Source: an uncultured Clostridium sp. (GTDB lineage Bacteria > Bacillota > Clostridia > TANB77 > CAG-508). From it: DNA of 64,000 bases. Where the stretch lies: the NCBI GenBank assembly GCA_902496295.1, contig CABVAF010000004.1, positions 20,545 through 84,544 on the forward strand, written 5' to 3'. Below the pieces are notes generated by a model that was given only the letters and a program-made list of their open reading frames with translations, was not told where the DNA came from and searched no databases. Both the position numbers and the translations under genes were made by a program. This document shows, one piece after another, positions 55,453 to 64,000 of this stretch (positions within the stretch are counted from its first letter, which is position 1; every line of letters begins with the position of its first letter).

Positions 55453-56484
55453 ATGAAAGTTTTTGTTAATGCTTATTTGGAAAATAATTTAGGAGATGAC
55501 TTATTTTTCGATATTTTAAAAAATAGATATAGTAGAAATAAGTTTTACGTTATGTCATCTTCAATAAAAAATGAAGATAATGTTGTAGTGTATAAAAATA
55601 AATTTTTAAACAAATTAATACGAAGATTTGAGCTTAAAAAATTTTTAACTAATAAATGTGATGTAATTGTTTCTATTGGTGGAAGTATGTATATGGAACA
55701 AAAAAATGATACAAATAGAAAATTCTTTTTAGGAAAGAAACCTTATTATATTTTAGGTAGCAATTTTGGACCTTATCATACAGAGACTTATTATAAAAAT
55801 GCACATAAATTTTTTGAAAAAGCAGAAGATGTTTGTTTTAGAGACAAATATTCATACAACTTATTTTCAGATATTAAAGCTGTTAGATATGCTCCAGATA
55901 TTATATTTACTTTAGATACTAAAAACTTGGAAAAAGTACAAAATACAAAAAGAGCTATTTTTTCTATTATTTCTTGCAGGGATAAAGTAAATGTAAAGTA
56001 TGAAGAGGAATATAAAAATGCTATTATTGATATGACAAAGAAATTAATTGATGACGGTTATAAAATTACTTATATGTCATTTTGTAAAAACGAAAATGAT
56101 GAACTTGCAATAGAAGAAATTTTAGAAAAAATAGATAATAACATAAAAAAATATATAGAAACATATTACTATAGAGGAAATATAAAAGAGGCTATAGAAG
56201 TATTAAATAATTCTGATATAATAGTTGGAACAAGATTTCATTCTATTATACTAGGAATGTTATTAAATAAAACTGTTATCCCAATAATTTATAGTGACAA
56301 AACAAAACATATGTTAGAAGATTTTAAATTTAATGGAAAAACGGTTGATATTAGAAATTTAGATAATTATAATATAGAAGAGCTATTTACAGATGAAAAT
56401 AAGAAATATAAATTAAATATAGAAAAAATAAAGGAAGAAGCGGAAGAGCAATTTAGGGAGTTAGACAAAGTGTTAAAAAGCTAA
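55453..56484 (+). CDS. Polysaccharide pyruvyl transferase family protein
   Basis: 343 residues, cytoplasmic. NNLGDDLFFDIL near the N-terminus, VSIGGSMYM, FGPYHTETYYKNA and the C-terminal GTRFHSIILGMLLNK (Arg-x-His, typical of this GT-B-like family) support it. It adds pyruvate ketal, or a related group, to a sugar of the polymer. The stand-alone form contrasts with the fused copy at 52057. Start ATG with AAAGGTTAAAG before it. Confidence 0.8.
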   Translation: MKVFVNAYLENNLGDDLFFDILKNRYSRNKFYVMSSSIKNEDNVVVYKNKFLNKLIRRFELKKFLTNKCDVIVSIGGSMYMEQKNDTNRKFFLGKKPYYILGSNFGPYHTETYYKNAHKFFEKAEDVCFRDKYSYNLFSDIKAVRYAPDIIFTLDTKNLEKVQNTKRAIFSIISCRDKVNVKYEEEYKNAIIDMTKKLIDDGYKITYMSFCKNENDELAIEEILEKIDNNIKKYIETYYYRGNIKEAIEVLNNSDIIVGTRFHSIILGMLLNKTVIPIIYSDKTKHMLEDFKFNGKTVDIRNLDNYNIEELFTDENKKYKLNIEKIKEEAEEQFRELDKVLKS

Positions 56485-56577
56485 TATTTATAATGTAAAT
56501 ATTACAAATGTTTTAAGATATAAATTAAATAAGTTGCAAAAAAATTTGTAGTAGAAGAATTAAAAGAAGGAGTAGAA

Positions 56578-57984
56578 ATGAACAGAGAAAAGCTATTGAT
56601 AAAAAATACAGCCATAGTTTCAATAGGAAAAATATGTACACAATTGATTACATTTTTCTTATTACCACTCTATACTGCTGTGCTTTCAACAGAGGAGTAT
56701 GGTGTTGTTGACCTATTAAATACTTTAGTAGGTTTGTTTTTACCAATAGTTACATTACAAATAGAACAAGGTGTATTTAGATTTTTGCTTGATTGTAGAG
56801 ATAATGAAAAAGAACAAAAAAGCATTATTAGTTCTACAGTTTTTTTCTTAATAATTCAATCCATTATATATTTGGTATGTTTTGCTATAGTTGGACAATG
56901 GATACATAATGATTACAAATACTTTTTAGCAATAAATTTAATTGCTAACATTTTCTCGGCTGTATTATTGCAAATTAGCAGAGGACTAGGAGATAATACT
57001 AGCTATGCAATTGGAAGTTTTTTATCCGGTGCTGTTACAGTAATTTTAAATGTTATTTTTATAGTAGTATTTAAAATGGGAGCCTATGGTATGCTAACAG
57101 CTACATTAATAGGAAATTTACTTTGTAGTTTATACATTTTTACTAAAAAGAAAATGTATAAGTTCATATCTACTAAATCAAATGACAAAGTAGTTCTAAA
57201 GAAAATATTAAAATATTCTATACACTTAGTTCCAAATATGATTTCTTGGTGGGTAGTTAATGCATCAGATAGAACAATTATAAGTTCAGTACTAGGAGTA
57301 GAAAAGAATGGTATATTTTCAGCAGCAAGTAAATTTTCAGTTGTTATAACTACGTTATATAGTGTTGTTAATTTAACATGGACTGAATCTGCGGCACTAA
57401 ATATTGAGGCAGAAGATAAAGATAAATTTTTTAGTAAAATGTTTGATTTTAATTTAAGATTTTTTGGTTCGTTATGTCTTGGAATTATTGCGTTTTTACC
57501 ATTTGTCTTTGGACTTTTAATAAACGAAAAATTTGGAGAAGCATATTATCAAATTCCGGTATTATTAATAGGAGCTATATTTAATGTTATTGTTAGCTTT
57601 TTAGGCTCAATATATGTTGCTAAAAAGTTAACAAAGGAAATTGCTAAAACATCAATATTAGCAGCTATAATAAACATTGTAGTAAATGTAGCAACTATTA
57701 AATGGTTAGGACTATATGCTGCGTCTATTTCTACAGTAGTGGCATATATGTCTATGGCTATATATCGTTTTATAGACTCAAGAAAATATGTAAAAATATC
57801 ATTAGATTATAAATTTTTAATTTCAATTTTAGCAATGTTTGTTATTACAATGTTTGCATATTACTTAAGGAATAATGTAATGTGTGCTATAATTGCATTA
57901 TTAGTTGTTGTATATACGGTATTTATAAATAGAAAAAATGTAAAATTTGTTATGAATATGATAAGAAAATTTGTAAAAAGATAA
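56578..57984 (+). CDS. Wzx-type oligosaccharide flippase 2
   Basis: 468 residues, about 12-14 TM helices, polysaccharide-biosynthesis flippase family: FFLLPLYTAVLSTEEYGVVDLLNTLVG entry motif (in parts) and ISWWVVNASDRTIISSVLG in the middle. It differs clearly from flippase 1 at 46873. Two flippases in one locus suggest either two lipid-linked intermediates or a composite locus. AAGGAG is 6 bases before the ATG. Confidence 0.85.
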   Translation: MNREKLLIKNTAIVSIGKICTQLITFFLLPLYTAVLSTEEYGVVDLLNTLVGLFLPIVTLQIEQGVFRFLLDCRDNEKEQKSIISSTVFFLIIQSIIYLVCFAIVGQWIHNDYKYFLAINLIANIFSAVLLQISRGLGDNTSYAIGSFLSGAVTVILNVIFIVVFKMGAYGMLTATLIGNLLCSLYIFTKKKMYKFISTKSNDKVVLKKILKYSIHLVPNMISWWVVNASDRTIISSVLGVEKNGIFSAASKFSVVITTLYSVVNLTWTESAALNIEAEDKDKFFSKMFDFNLRFFGSLCLGIIAFLPFVFGLLINEKFGEAYYQIPVLLIGAIFNVIVSFLGSIYVAKKLTKEIAKTSILAAIINIVVNVATIKWLGLYAASISTVVAYMSMAIYRFIDSRKYVKISLDYKFLISILAMFVITMFAYYLRNNVMCAIIALLVVVYTVFINRKNVKFVMNMIRKFVKR

Positions 57985-58011
57985 AAAAATTAGAAAGTAA
58001 TAGAGGAAAAA

Positions 58012-59100
58012 ATGGAGAAACAAGAAAAAACATGGATGTATTTATTAAATATTGTTGCATGCTTTGCAGTGATAGTACTGCATTGCTGTACACCTGCCTT
58101 TTTCTCGTATAAAGGAGGAATAAGATGGGATATAGCAAATATTCTTCAGCAGATATTTAAATTTGCGGTGCCATGTTTTTTTATGATGAGTGGAGCTAAT
58201 TTATTGGATTATTATAAGCGATATTCTACAAAAGACTTTTACAAGAAAAGATTATTAAGAGTAGCAGTTCCTTTTTTTGCATGGAGTGTTATATGGTATA
58301 TATATTCTGTAGTAAAAGTGGGACTTAGTACAGATGAATGGAATTTTTCAATTTATAATTTTATACAGTTATTTATGAATAATAAAATTAATAATGTATA
58401 CTGGTTTTTTTATAGTATTATAGGATTGTACCTTTTAACACCTGTAATAAAAGAAATTACTAAAAACAGAAAAGTTACAAAATGGTTTTTAATTTTGTCA
58501 TTTATATATTTAACAATTAATCCTATATTAGTAAATTCTGGATTAGGAAATTATTTTCAACTACCAATAATAAGTAAATATCTATTTTATTATGTTTTAG
58601 GGTATTATTTTAAAGAAACAGTATTAAGTAAAAGAGAAAACATTGTTACAAGTAATGGTACGAAAAATGAAGCTAAAGTCAAAAAAAGTGCAAATGGAAA
58701 AAAATGGAAGGAAATTTTTGGGATTGTAGCAGGAATAAGTTGTTTAATAGCCTTAATTATTTTAAACTATTGCAATTTATATCATACTAGCAAATTAGTT
58801 AGTGTTCTTATAAAAACAGAGTTTTTTGGAATTGTTTATTATGTTATGGTATATGTCTTATTTTCAAGAATTAAGACTTCAAATGGGAAAGTTAGTAAAG
58901 TACTAAAAGATTTATCTAACTTAAGTTTTGGAATATATTTAATACATCAACCAATATTAAATATGATTATAGGGGGATTTAAATTAGATATATATTCTAA
59001 AGTTTTATATTTTATAGTACCAGTATTTTTGTATATTTTTTGTGCTTTATTAACTAAAGTTATAAAGAAAATACCATATTTAAGAGTAATTATGCCATAA
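58012..59100 (+). CDS. Acyltransferase 3 family membrane protein
   Basis: 362 residues, about 10 TM helices. Typical motifs: NIVACFAVIVLHCC near the N-terminus, where the His is the catalytic-type residue, then FAVPCFFMMSGANLLDYY and YKKRLLRVAVPFFAWSVIW in parts, and NLSFGIYLIHQPI at the end. Adds acetyl or a similar group to the exported polysaccharide or its precursor. It sits 27 bases after flippase 2, so probably the same transcript. Confidence 0.88.
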   Translation: MEKQEKTWMYLLNIVACFAVIVLHCCTPAFFSYKGGIRWDIANILQQIFKFAVPCFFMMSGANLLDYYKRYSTKDFYKKRLLRVAVPFFAWSVIWYIYSVVKVGLSTDEWNFSIYNFIQLFMNNKINNVYWFFYSIIGLYLLTPVIKEITKNRKVTKWFLILSFIYLTINPILVNSGLGNYFQLPIISKYLFYYVLGYYFKETVLSKRENIVTSNGTKNEAKVKKSANGKKWKEIFGIVAGISCLIALIILNYCNLYHTSKLVSVLIKTEFFGIVYYVMVYVLFSRIKTSNGKVSKVLKDLSNLSFGIYLIHQPILNMIIGGFKLDIYSKVLYFIVPVFLYIFCALLTKVIKKIPYLRVIMP

Positions 59101-59123
59101 ATGTAAAAGATATAGGAGAAGAA

Positions 59124-60098
59124 ATGGAAAAATTAATTAGTGTAGTTTTACCAATATATAATGTAGAAGATTATTTAGAGAAGTGTATGGATAGTGTTCT
59201 AAATCAAACATATAGCAATATAGAAATTATCTTGGTAGATGATGGCTCGCCGGATAGTTGTCCTAAAATGTGTGATGAATATGTAAAAAAGGATAAACGA
59301 GTTAAAGTTGTTCATAAAGAAAATGGAGGACTATCAGATGCGAGAAATGCTGGAATAAAAGCCTCAAATGGAGAATATATAACTTTTATAGATTCAGATG
59401 ATTATGTTGATAAAGATTATATAGAATTTTTATATAATACAATAAAAAAGGAAAATGCGGATATTGCAATTGGCGCACATAGGGTTTTATATGATAGTGG
59501 AAAAATAATAGAAAAAGCAACACATGAAAATAGTATATTAAAGCCAAAAAAAGTTTTAGAAAGAATTTTATACGATGATGGAATTGACTTATCTGCATGG
59601 GGAAAGTTATATAAAATATCCTTATTTGAAGATATAAAGTTTCCAAAGGGGAGATTATTTGAAGATTCTGCCACAACATATATGTTAGTAGATAAATCTA
59701 AAAAAATTGCAATTAATTCTGAAAGTAAATACAATTACATAATAAGAAAAGATTCAATATCAAATGCTAAGTTTTCGCCGAAAAAGATGGATTTAATAAC
59801 ATCAACAAGAGAAATGAGCGAATATATAAAGAATAAATATCCAGATTTAGAGAATGCGGCAAATAGGAGGCTTATGTATGCGTATTTATCAACTTTGTCG
59901 CAACTTGCTAAATGTAAAGAAAAGTATCCTAAAGAAGAAAAAGAAATGACTACATATATAAAGAAACATGGCAATGAAATTTTAAAAGATAGCAGAGTTC
60001 CCAAAAGAGATAAGTTTGGTATTTTATCATTAAAATTTGGATTTAGTTTTTATAAATTTATGTGGAGATTATATTTAAAGGTTACAAAGAGATTTTAA
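59124..60098 (+). CDS. Glycosyltransferase family 2
   Basis: 324 residues, GT-A fold with the full canonical motifs: VVLPIYNVEDYLEKCMDSVL, ILVDDGSPDSC, NGGLSDARNAGIKASNGEY and FIDSDDYVDKDYI. It contrasts with the modified loop of 54389-55366. Cytoplasmic; adds a capsule sugar, specificity unknown. Last gene of the locus, followed by a terminator at 60106. AGGAGAAG precedes the ATG. Confidence 0.92.
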   Translation: MEKLISVVLPIYNVEDYLEKCMDSVLNQTYSNIEIILVDDGSPDSCPKMCDEYVKKDKRVKVVHKENGGLSDARNAGIKASNGEYITFIDSDDYVDKDYIEFLYNTIKKENADIAIGAHRVLYDSGKIIEKATHENSILKPKKVLERILYDDGIDLSAWGKLYKISLFEDIKFPKGRLFEDSATTYMLVDKSKKIAINSESKYNYIIRKDSISNAKFSPKKMDLITSTREMSEYIKNKYPDLENAANRRLMYAYLSTLSQLAKCKEKYPKEEKEMTTYIKKHGNEILKDSRVPKRDKFGILSLKFGFSFYKFMWRLYLKVTKRF

Positions 60099-60105
60099 AT
60101 ACTAT

Positions 60106-60140
60106 AATAATTTTCAAAACAATTGAAAATTATTTTTTAT
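60106..60140 (+). terminator. Terminator ending the capsule locus
   Basis: AATAATTTTCAA (60106-60117) pairs perfectly with 60123-60134 around a 5-base loop, followed by a T run. Confidence 0.85.
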
Positions 60141-60213
60141 TAATATATAATTGTGATGTAATAAGAAGAGAAAAGTTATAAAATGTACTAAAGAAATATA
60201 AAGGAGTTATTTT

Positions 60214-63200
60214 ATGCGAAAATATGGTGTTTTAGCAATTACTATAATTGCACTAATTATAACTAATTTATTAGTGAGTAGTTTAAAGTTATTAGCAAAT
60301 TCAGAAGGAGATATAATAGATATTTATATAACTGGAACTCACAATTATGATTATGCTTATGAAATGCTAGAACTCATAAATAAAGAAAGAAAGAAAAATG
60401 GTCTAAATGAATTAAAAATGGACGAGAGTTTATTCTCATCTGCTATGGAAAGGGCAACAGAAATAGCTTTATATTTATCTCATACTAGGCCAAATGGAAT
60501 GGGGTTTACGAGTATAAATTATAAAGTAAGTGGTGAAAACTTTACAGCAGGAGAGTCTTTGCCAACAGATGCAATGGAAAATTTAATGGGTTCGCCTTCA
60601 CATAAGGCAAATATATTAACGAAAACTTTTCAATCTGTAGGAATTGGACATGTTGTAATAGATGGAATAAACTATTGGGTTCAACTTTTTAGCCCATATC
60701 GCGCAGAAGAACCAGAGCAAAAACCAACAGATACTACTGATAAAACTTATAGAGTTAGCTTGTTAAAAGAATATCTTTCATTTAATATGAAAGATACACA
60801 AACGACTATGAATCTAAAAATAGGAGAGACGGGAAGTAGACCAATATATAACCATAATACTTGGGTTTATTCAAAAATTGAAAATTATAATGCAAGATGG
60901 ACAAGCTCTAATAGAGGAGTTGCTATAGTTGATAGAAATGGAAAAGTTACAGCAGTAAATTCGGGAAATGCAACTATAACAGCTAAATTAGATAACCAAA
61001 CAGTTTCTTATAATGTGTACGTGCCATACGAGCAAATAGGAAAAGTAGAATACTTTGATACAACAGCTGCAATAAACATAGCGGATAATACAAGTAATAT
61101 AACTTCATGGGATCGAACAACTAAAGATTCTGTAACTACTATATTAGATAATAAGAATAATCTAAACTTTATATATACGGATAGTAGCTATGTATATATA
61201 CAAAGGTTAAATTCTAATATGACAACAAAAGATACATTAAAGATATCAAAAAGATACCCTGTTTATGGAGAAACGATAATTGACGATGATGGCAATTATT
61301 ATATTGCGTGGGGACAAAATGATACAAGTTCAGAAAGTACTGGTAAGATTACATTTGCTATTTCTAAATATGATAATACTGGAAAATATATAAGTTCTTA
61401 TGAAAAAACAGATAGCCCAAAACCAGAAGAAGTACCGGATACTGGAGAAACCGATACTGGTGAAGGAGAAGAAGAGGAAGAAGTAAGGAAAGAAGAACCA
61501 ACTAAAACAATATTTGCTAATGGAACATGCAATATGGATATTAATTCTAAAGGAATTATAGCATATAATTATGCAAAAGAAACAAAAGGTGGAGTTCAAT
61601 GTAACAGTAGTGGATATGTAGATTCAAGTACTATGACTGAGCCAGAAAATTATAAAGGTTATCCATATACTTCACATGCATGGGCTACAGATGTAATAGC
61701 ACTAACAAGTGGCGACTTTGTTTTCTTACAGCAAGGAGACAGTGAAAAGAGAGCTTATGATGTAAGTTTAATTACGCAAAATAGTGAGAAAGAATATACA
61801 GAATATAATAGACAAATGTTTCATTTTAGAGAAGGTCTAGCGAAACAATCTGGATATTATTATACATTTTCTAATTATGGAAGTATAGAAGATTTAAAAA
61901 CTGGGGTAGGACTAATTGCAAGTTCAGAGAAAACTTTATCTTTATCGCCTGCTGGTAGTACGGAGAATGAGTCAAGAAATGTTTTTATGCAAATATTAAA
62001 AAAAGATTATCTTACAGGACACACAGATGAAAAATTAAGTGCAGACAGTTTCATGACTTCTGGAGAGAGAAAAGCAACAGGCACACAAAAAGCATCTAAT
62101 GGGGAAGAAAAATATTTTCTAGCAAAAGATACAGTGGATTATGGAGTAAAATGGCTAACAAATTATTCTGGTGACTATACTGTTAAAAATGTAAAAACTG
62201 TTGAAATAGATATTGACAGAATAGCAATTTTTTATACTGTAACTAAACTGGGAAATTCTATATCTGAGACAGATGATGTTTACTATATGATAGTAGACAA
62301 TGAAGGGGATATTGTTAAAAATCCAATTTTAATAGAGAGAGGAACGCTTCCTGGATACTCAAAACCTGTATATTATGATGGATATGTATATTTTACAAAT
62401 TCAGATGGAACAAAAAATTTAAGGACATACAGAGTAAAAATGTATGAAACACAGGATAAAACTCTTATAACAGTTGAAGACAAAGAAAAAATTGTAAATG
62501 CAATGGATAAATTTAATATAAATGCAACTGTTAATAATAATGCAAGTTTACAATACGAAAATACAAACTCTTCTGTATTAACAATTGCAAGTGATGGAAC
62601 TATTACACCTAAAAAAGTAGGAGAATCAGAGGTTACAATTTCTGTAAAAGATGCTCCAAGAATAGAAAAAGTAAAGGTAAAAATTATTATAGAAAATGAA
62701 GTAAAAACAATAAGCTTAGATAATACAGAATTAAATATGGAAACAGATTCAAATGGTTCGTATTTAGAAGCTACAGTTGTGCCAGATGGAATAGCGTCAG
62801 AAATAATATGGACTTCTAGTAATGAAAATGTCGCCACAATATCTACAACATCTAGCAATAATCTAGTAAGAATAGTGCCAAAAGATTCAGGAGTATGTAC
62901 AATAACTGCATATCCTAAAGAATATCCAAACATAAAAGCAACATGTAAAGTAACTGTAGTTACAAGGGTAGAAGAATTAAATATAATAGATACAGAAGTT
63001 AAATTAGAAAGTGGCGAAAAATACAGTTTAACATGGAAATTATCTCCAAGCGATGCAACGAACAAAGAGGTTATATGGACAAGTACAAACACAAATGTTG
63101 CTACAGTAGATAATAATGGAATAGTAACAGCTGTAAATGATGGAGAAGCTACTATTGTATTAAGAAGTGATGATGATCCTACAATATATGATACATGTAA

Positions 63201-64000
63201 AATAATTGTAGATACAGATGTAAAGGTTACAAATATAAGTGTAAGCCCAACTTCTATTAGTTTTACTGGTTTAGATTCTAAAAATCTAACTGTAAAAGTA
63301 TTGCCAGAAAATGCTTCAAATAAAGATGTGGAATATAGTTCTGAAAATACAAATGTTGCAACTGTTAGTCAAAATGGAGTAGTGCAGGCAAAAGGTAGTG
63401 GCAGTACAAAAATTATAGTAAAGGCATTAGATGGAAGTGATGTAACAACAAGTGTTAGTGTAAGTGTAAATATAAAATGTACTTCTATTGTGTCTTCAAA
63501 GGAAAAAGTAGAAATAAGTGGCAAAAATTCAACTTATATTTATGCATATGCAATGCCAACAAATGCATCAAATACTAGATTAAATTATAGTATAAAAGAT
63601 ACGTCTATTGCTACTATAGATCAAACTGGATATATAAAACCAAAAAAGAACGGAAATACAACAATAGTAATAAAAACGACAGATGGAACTAATATAACAA
63701 AAGAGGTACCTCTAACTGTAACTGGAATTGATGATGGAAGCGGAGGAGAACAAGGTGGAGAAAGTGGAGACGATAATGACGACACTGACGACAAAGATGA
63801 TGAGGATGACAATAATAAACCAGGGGACGATGAAGAAGAAACAAAAGAATTACCGTTTGTAGATGTAAAAAAAGGAGACTGGTTTTATACAGCAGTAGAA
63901 TATTGTTATAATAATAGAATAATAATGGGAGCAACAGATACAGAGTTTAGACCAACAAAAAATATAACAAGAGGAATGATAGTAACAATCTTGTGGAGAA
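60214..64000 (+). CDS. Giant CAP / Ig-like (Big2) / SLH surface protein, 3' end missing
   Basis: Open from ATG 60214 (AAGGAG site) to the window end, over 1,260 residues so far. A signal peptide (about residues 1-30) leads into a CAP/SCP domain (about 46-165; YEMLELINKERKKNGL, SHTRPNG, GENFTAGE, NYWVQLFSP). A Big2-type Ig-like domain follows (about 225-270; WTSSNRGVAIVDRNGKV), then a long beta-rich, propeller-like region (about 280-740). Four or five more Big2 domains follow (about 740-1170; repeated xWTSSNxNVATV units), an acidic Asp/Gly/Glu linker (63724-63846), and the first SLH domain (PFVDVKKGDWFYTAVEYC, FRPTKNITRGM). SLH anchors proteins to secondary wall polymers. Role likely S-layer-associated; the CAP activity is unknown. 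Confidence 0.9.
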   Translation, partial: MRKYGVLAITIIALIITNLLVSSLKLLANSEGDIIDIYITGTHNYDYAYEMLELINKERKKNGLNELKMDESLFSSAMERATEIALYLSHTRPNGMGFTSINYKVSGENFTAGESLPTDAMENLMGSPSHKANILTKTFQSVGIGHVVIDGINYWVQLFSPYRAEEPEQKPTDTTDKTYRVSLLKEYLSFNMKDTQTTMNLKIGETGSRPIYNHNTWVYSKIENYNARWTSSNRGVAIVDRNGKVTAVNSGNATITAKLDNQTVSYNVYVPYEQIGKVEYFDTTAAINIADNTSNITSWDRTTKDSVTTILDNKNNLNFIYTDSSYVYIQRLNSNMTTKDTLKISKRYPVYGETIIDDDGNYYIAWGQNDTSSESTGKITFAISKYDNTGKYISSYEKTDSPKPEEVPDTGETDTGEGEEEEEVRKEEPTKTIFANGTCNMDINSKGIIAYNYAKETKGGVQCNSSGYVDSSTMTEPENYKGYPYTSHAWATDVIALTSGDFVFLQQGDSEKRAYDVSLITQNSEKEYTEYNRQMFHFREGLAKQSGYYYTFSNYGSIEDLKTGVGLIASSEKTLSLSPAGSTENESRNVFMQILKKDYLTGHTDEKLSADSFMTSGERKATGTQKASNGEEKYFLAKDTVDYGVKWLTNYSGDYTVKNVKTVEIDIDRIAIFYTVTKLGNSISETDDVYYMIVDNEGDIVKNPILIERGTLPGYSKPVYYDGYVYFTNSDGTKNLRTYRVKMYETQDKTLITVEDKEKIVNAMDKFNINATVNNNASLQYENTNSSVLTIASDGTITPKKVGESEVTISVKDAPRIEKVKVKIIIENEVKTISLDNTELNMETDSNGSYLEATVVPDGIASEIIWTSSNENVATISTTSSNNLVRIVPKDSGVCTITAYPKEYPNIKATCKVTVVTRVEELNIIDTEVKLESGEKYSLTWKLSPSDATNKEVIWTSTNTNVATVDNNGIVTAVNDGEATIVLRSDDDPTIYDTCKIIVDTDVKVTNISVSPTSISFTGLDSKNLTVKVLPENASNKDVEYSSENTNVATVSQNGVVQAKGSGSTKIIVKALDGSDVTTSVSVSVNIKCTSIVSSKEKVEISGKNSTYIYAYAMPTNASNTRLNYSIKDTSIATIDQTGYIKPKKNGNTTIVIKTTDGTNITKEVPLTVTGIDDGSGGEQGGESGDDNDDTDDKDDEDDNNKPGDDEEETKELPFVDVKKGDWFYTAVEYCYNNRIIMGATDTEFRPTKNITRGMIVTILWR

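Noticed and set aside
62373..63092. 239-residue minus-strand ORF
   Set aside because: It is antisense to the Big2 repeats of the giant surface protein, has no binding site and a composition of mirrored codons.
1..64000. CRISPR arrays, rRNA, insertion sequences, DGR template repeat or reverse transcriptase
   Set aside because: None seen: no spaced direct repeats, no transposase or RT motifs in either strand's long ORFs, no second copy of the VR tail.

Overview
The window is AT-rich (about 30% GC by eye), with AGA arginine codons, A-ending codons and strong AGGAGG-type ribosome binding sites. It carries mutS2, ftsY, ftsH, cysS, a SpoIVB-type sporulation protease, a UPF0182 protein and S-layer/SH3 surface proteins. 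Together these indicate a Gram-positive, probably spore-forming member of the Clostridia, most likely an uncultured gut or rumen lineage. No rRNA, CRISPR array, transposase or integrase was seen.

Layout. (1) 1-7,400 is housekeeping: the 3' part of a class A penicillin-binding protein, cysS, a DUF1189-like membrane protein, ftsH and a convergent RluA-family pseudouridine synthase. (2) 7,500-12,100 has a small GC-shifted ORF, a secreted glucosaminidase with SH3 repeats and a dockerin, an SH3/cadherin-like surface protein, and tRNA-Thr(CGU). (3) 12,100-20,100 is accessory: an N-terminally truncated ORF6N protein behind a consensus promoter with a LexA-like box, two MFS transporters, two unrecognised genes (one compositionally foreign), NUDIX, PPC/DUF296 and a GT-C-like membrane protein. 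(4) 20,496-21,942 is a prepilin-like protein whose C-terminal lectin/FGE-type tail has the signature of a diversity-generating retroelement (DGR) variable region; no reverse transcriptase or template repeat is present in the window. (5) 22,291-29,109 holds ftsY, UPF0182, DUF5665 and mutS2. (6) 29,378-41,798 is a Tad-like type IV pilus or secretion operon: CpaB-like SAF protein, two tandem TadZ/MinD-like proteins, a CpaF/TadA ATPase, a TadB-TadC fusion, four paralogous proteins starting MENA, and two further membrane-anchored proteins. (7) 41,899-43,191 is SpoIVB-like. (8) 43,394-60,098 is a capsule/exopolysaccharide locus: LCP ligase, Ugd, sugar-phosphate transferase, two flippases, EpsG-type polymerase, two DUF4422 and two GT2 glycosyltransferases, two pyruvyl transferases (one fused to an FrhB-like redox module) and an acyltransferase. 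(9) 60,214 to the end is a giant CAP / Ig-like / SLH surface protein, cut by the window edge.

The theme is the cell surface: wall synthesis and hydrolysis, an unusual pilus-like machine, a hypervariable pilin-like displayed protein, capsule synthesis and S-layer anchoring. Two pilus-related genes (the DGR target and the CpaF ATPase) each carry an apparent single extra C directly before a GGA codon, disrupting the leader and the Walker A motif respectively. These are either real inactivations or assembly errors, and they are the first thing to check.
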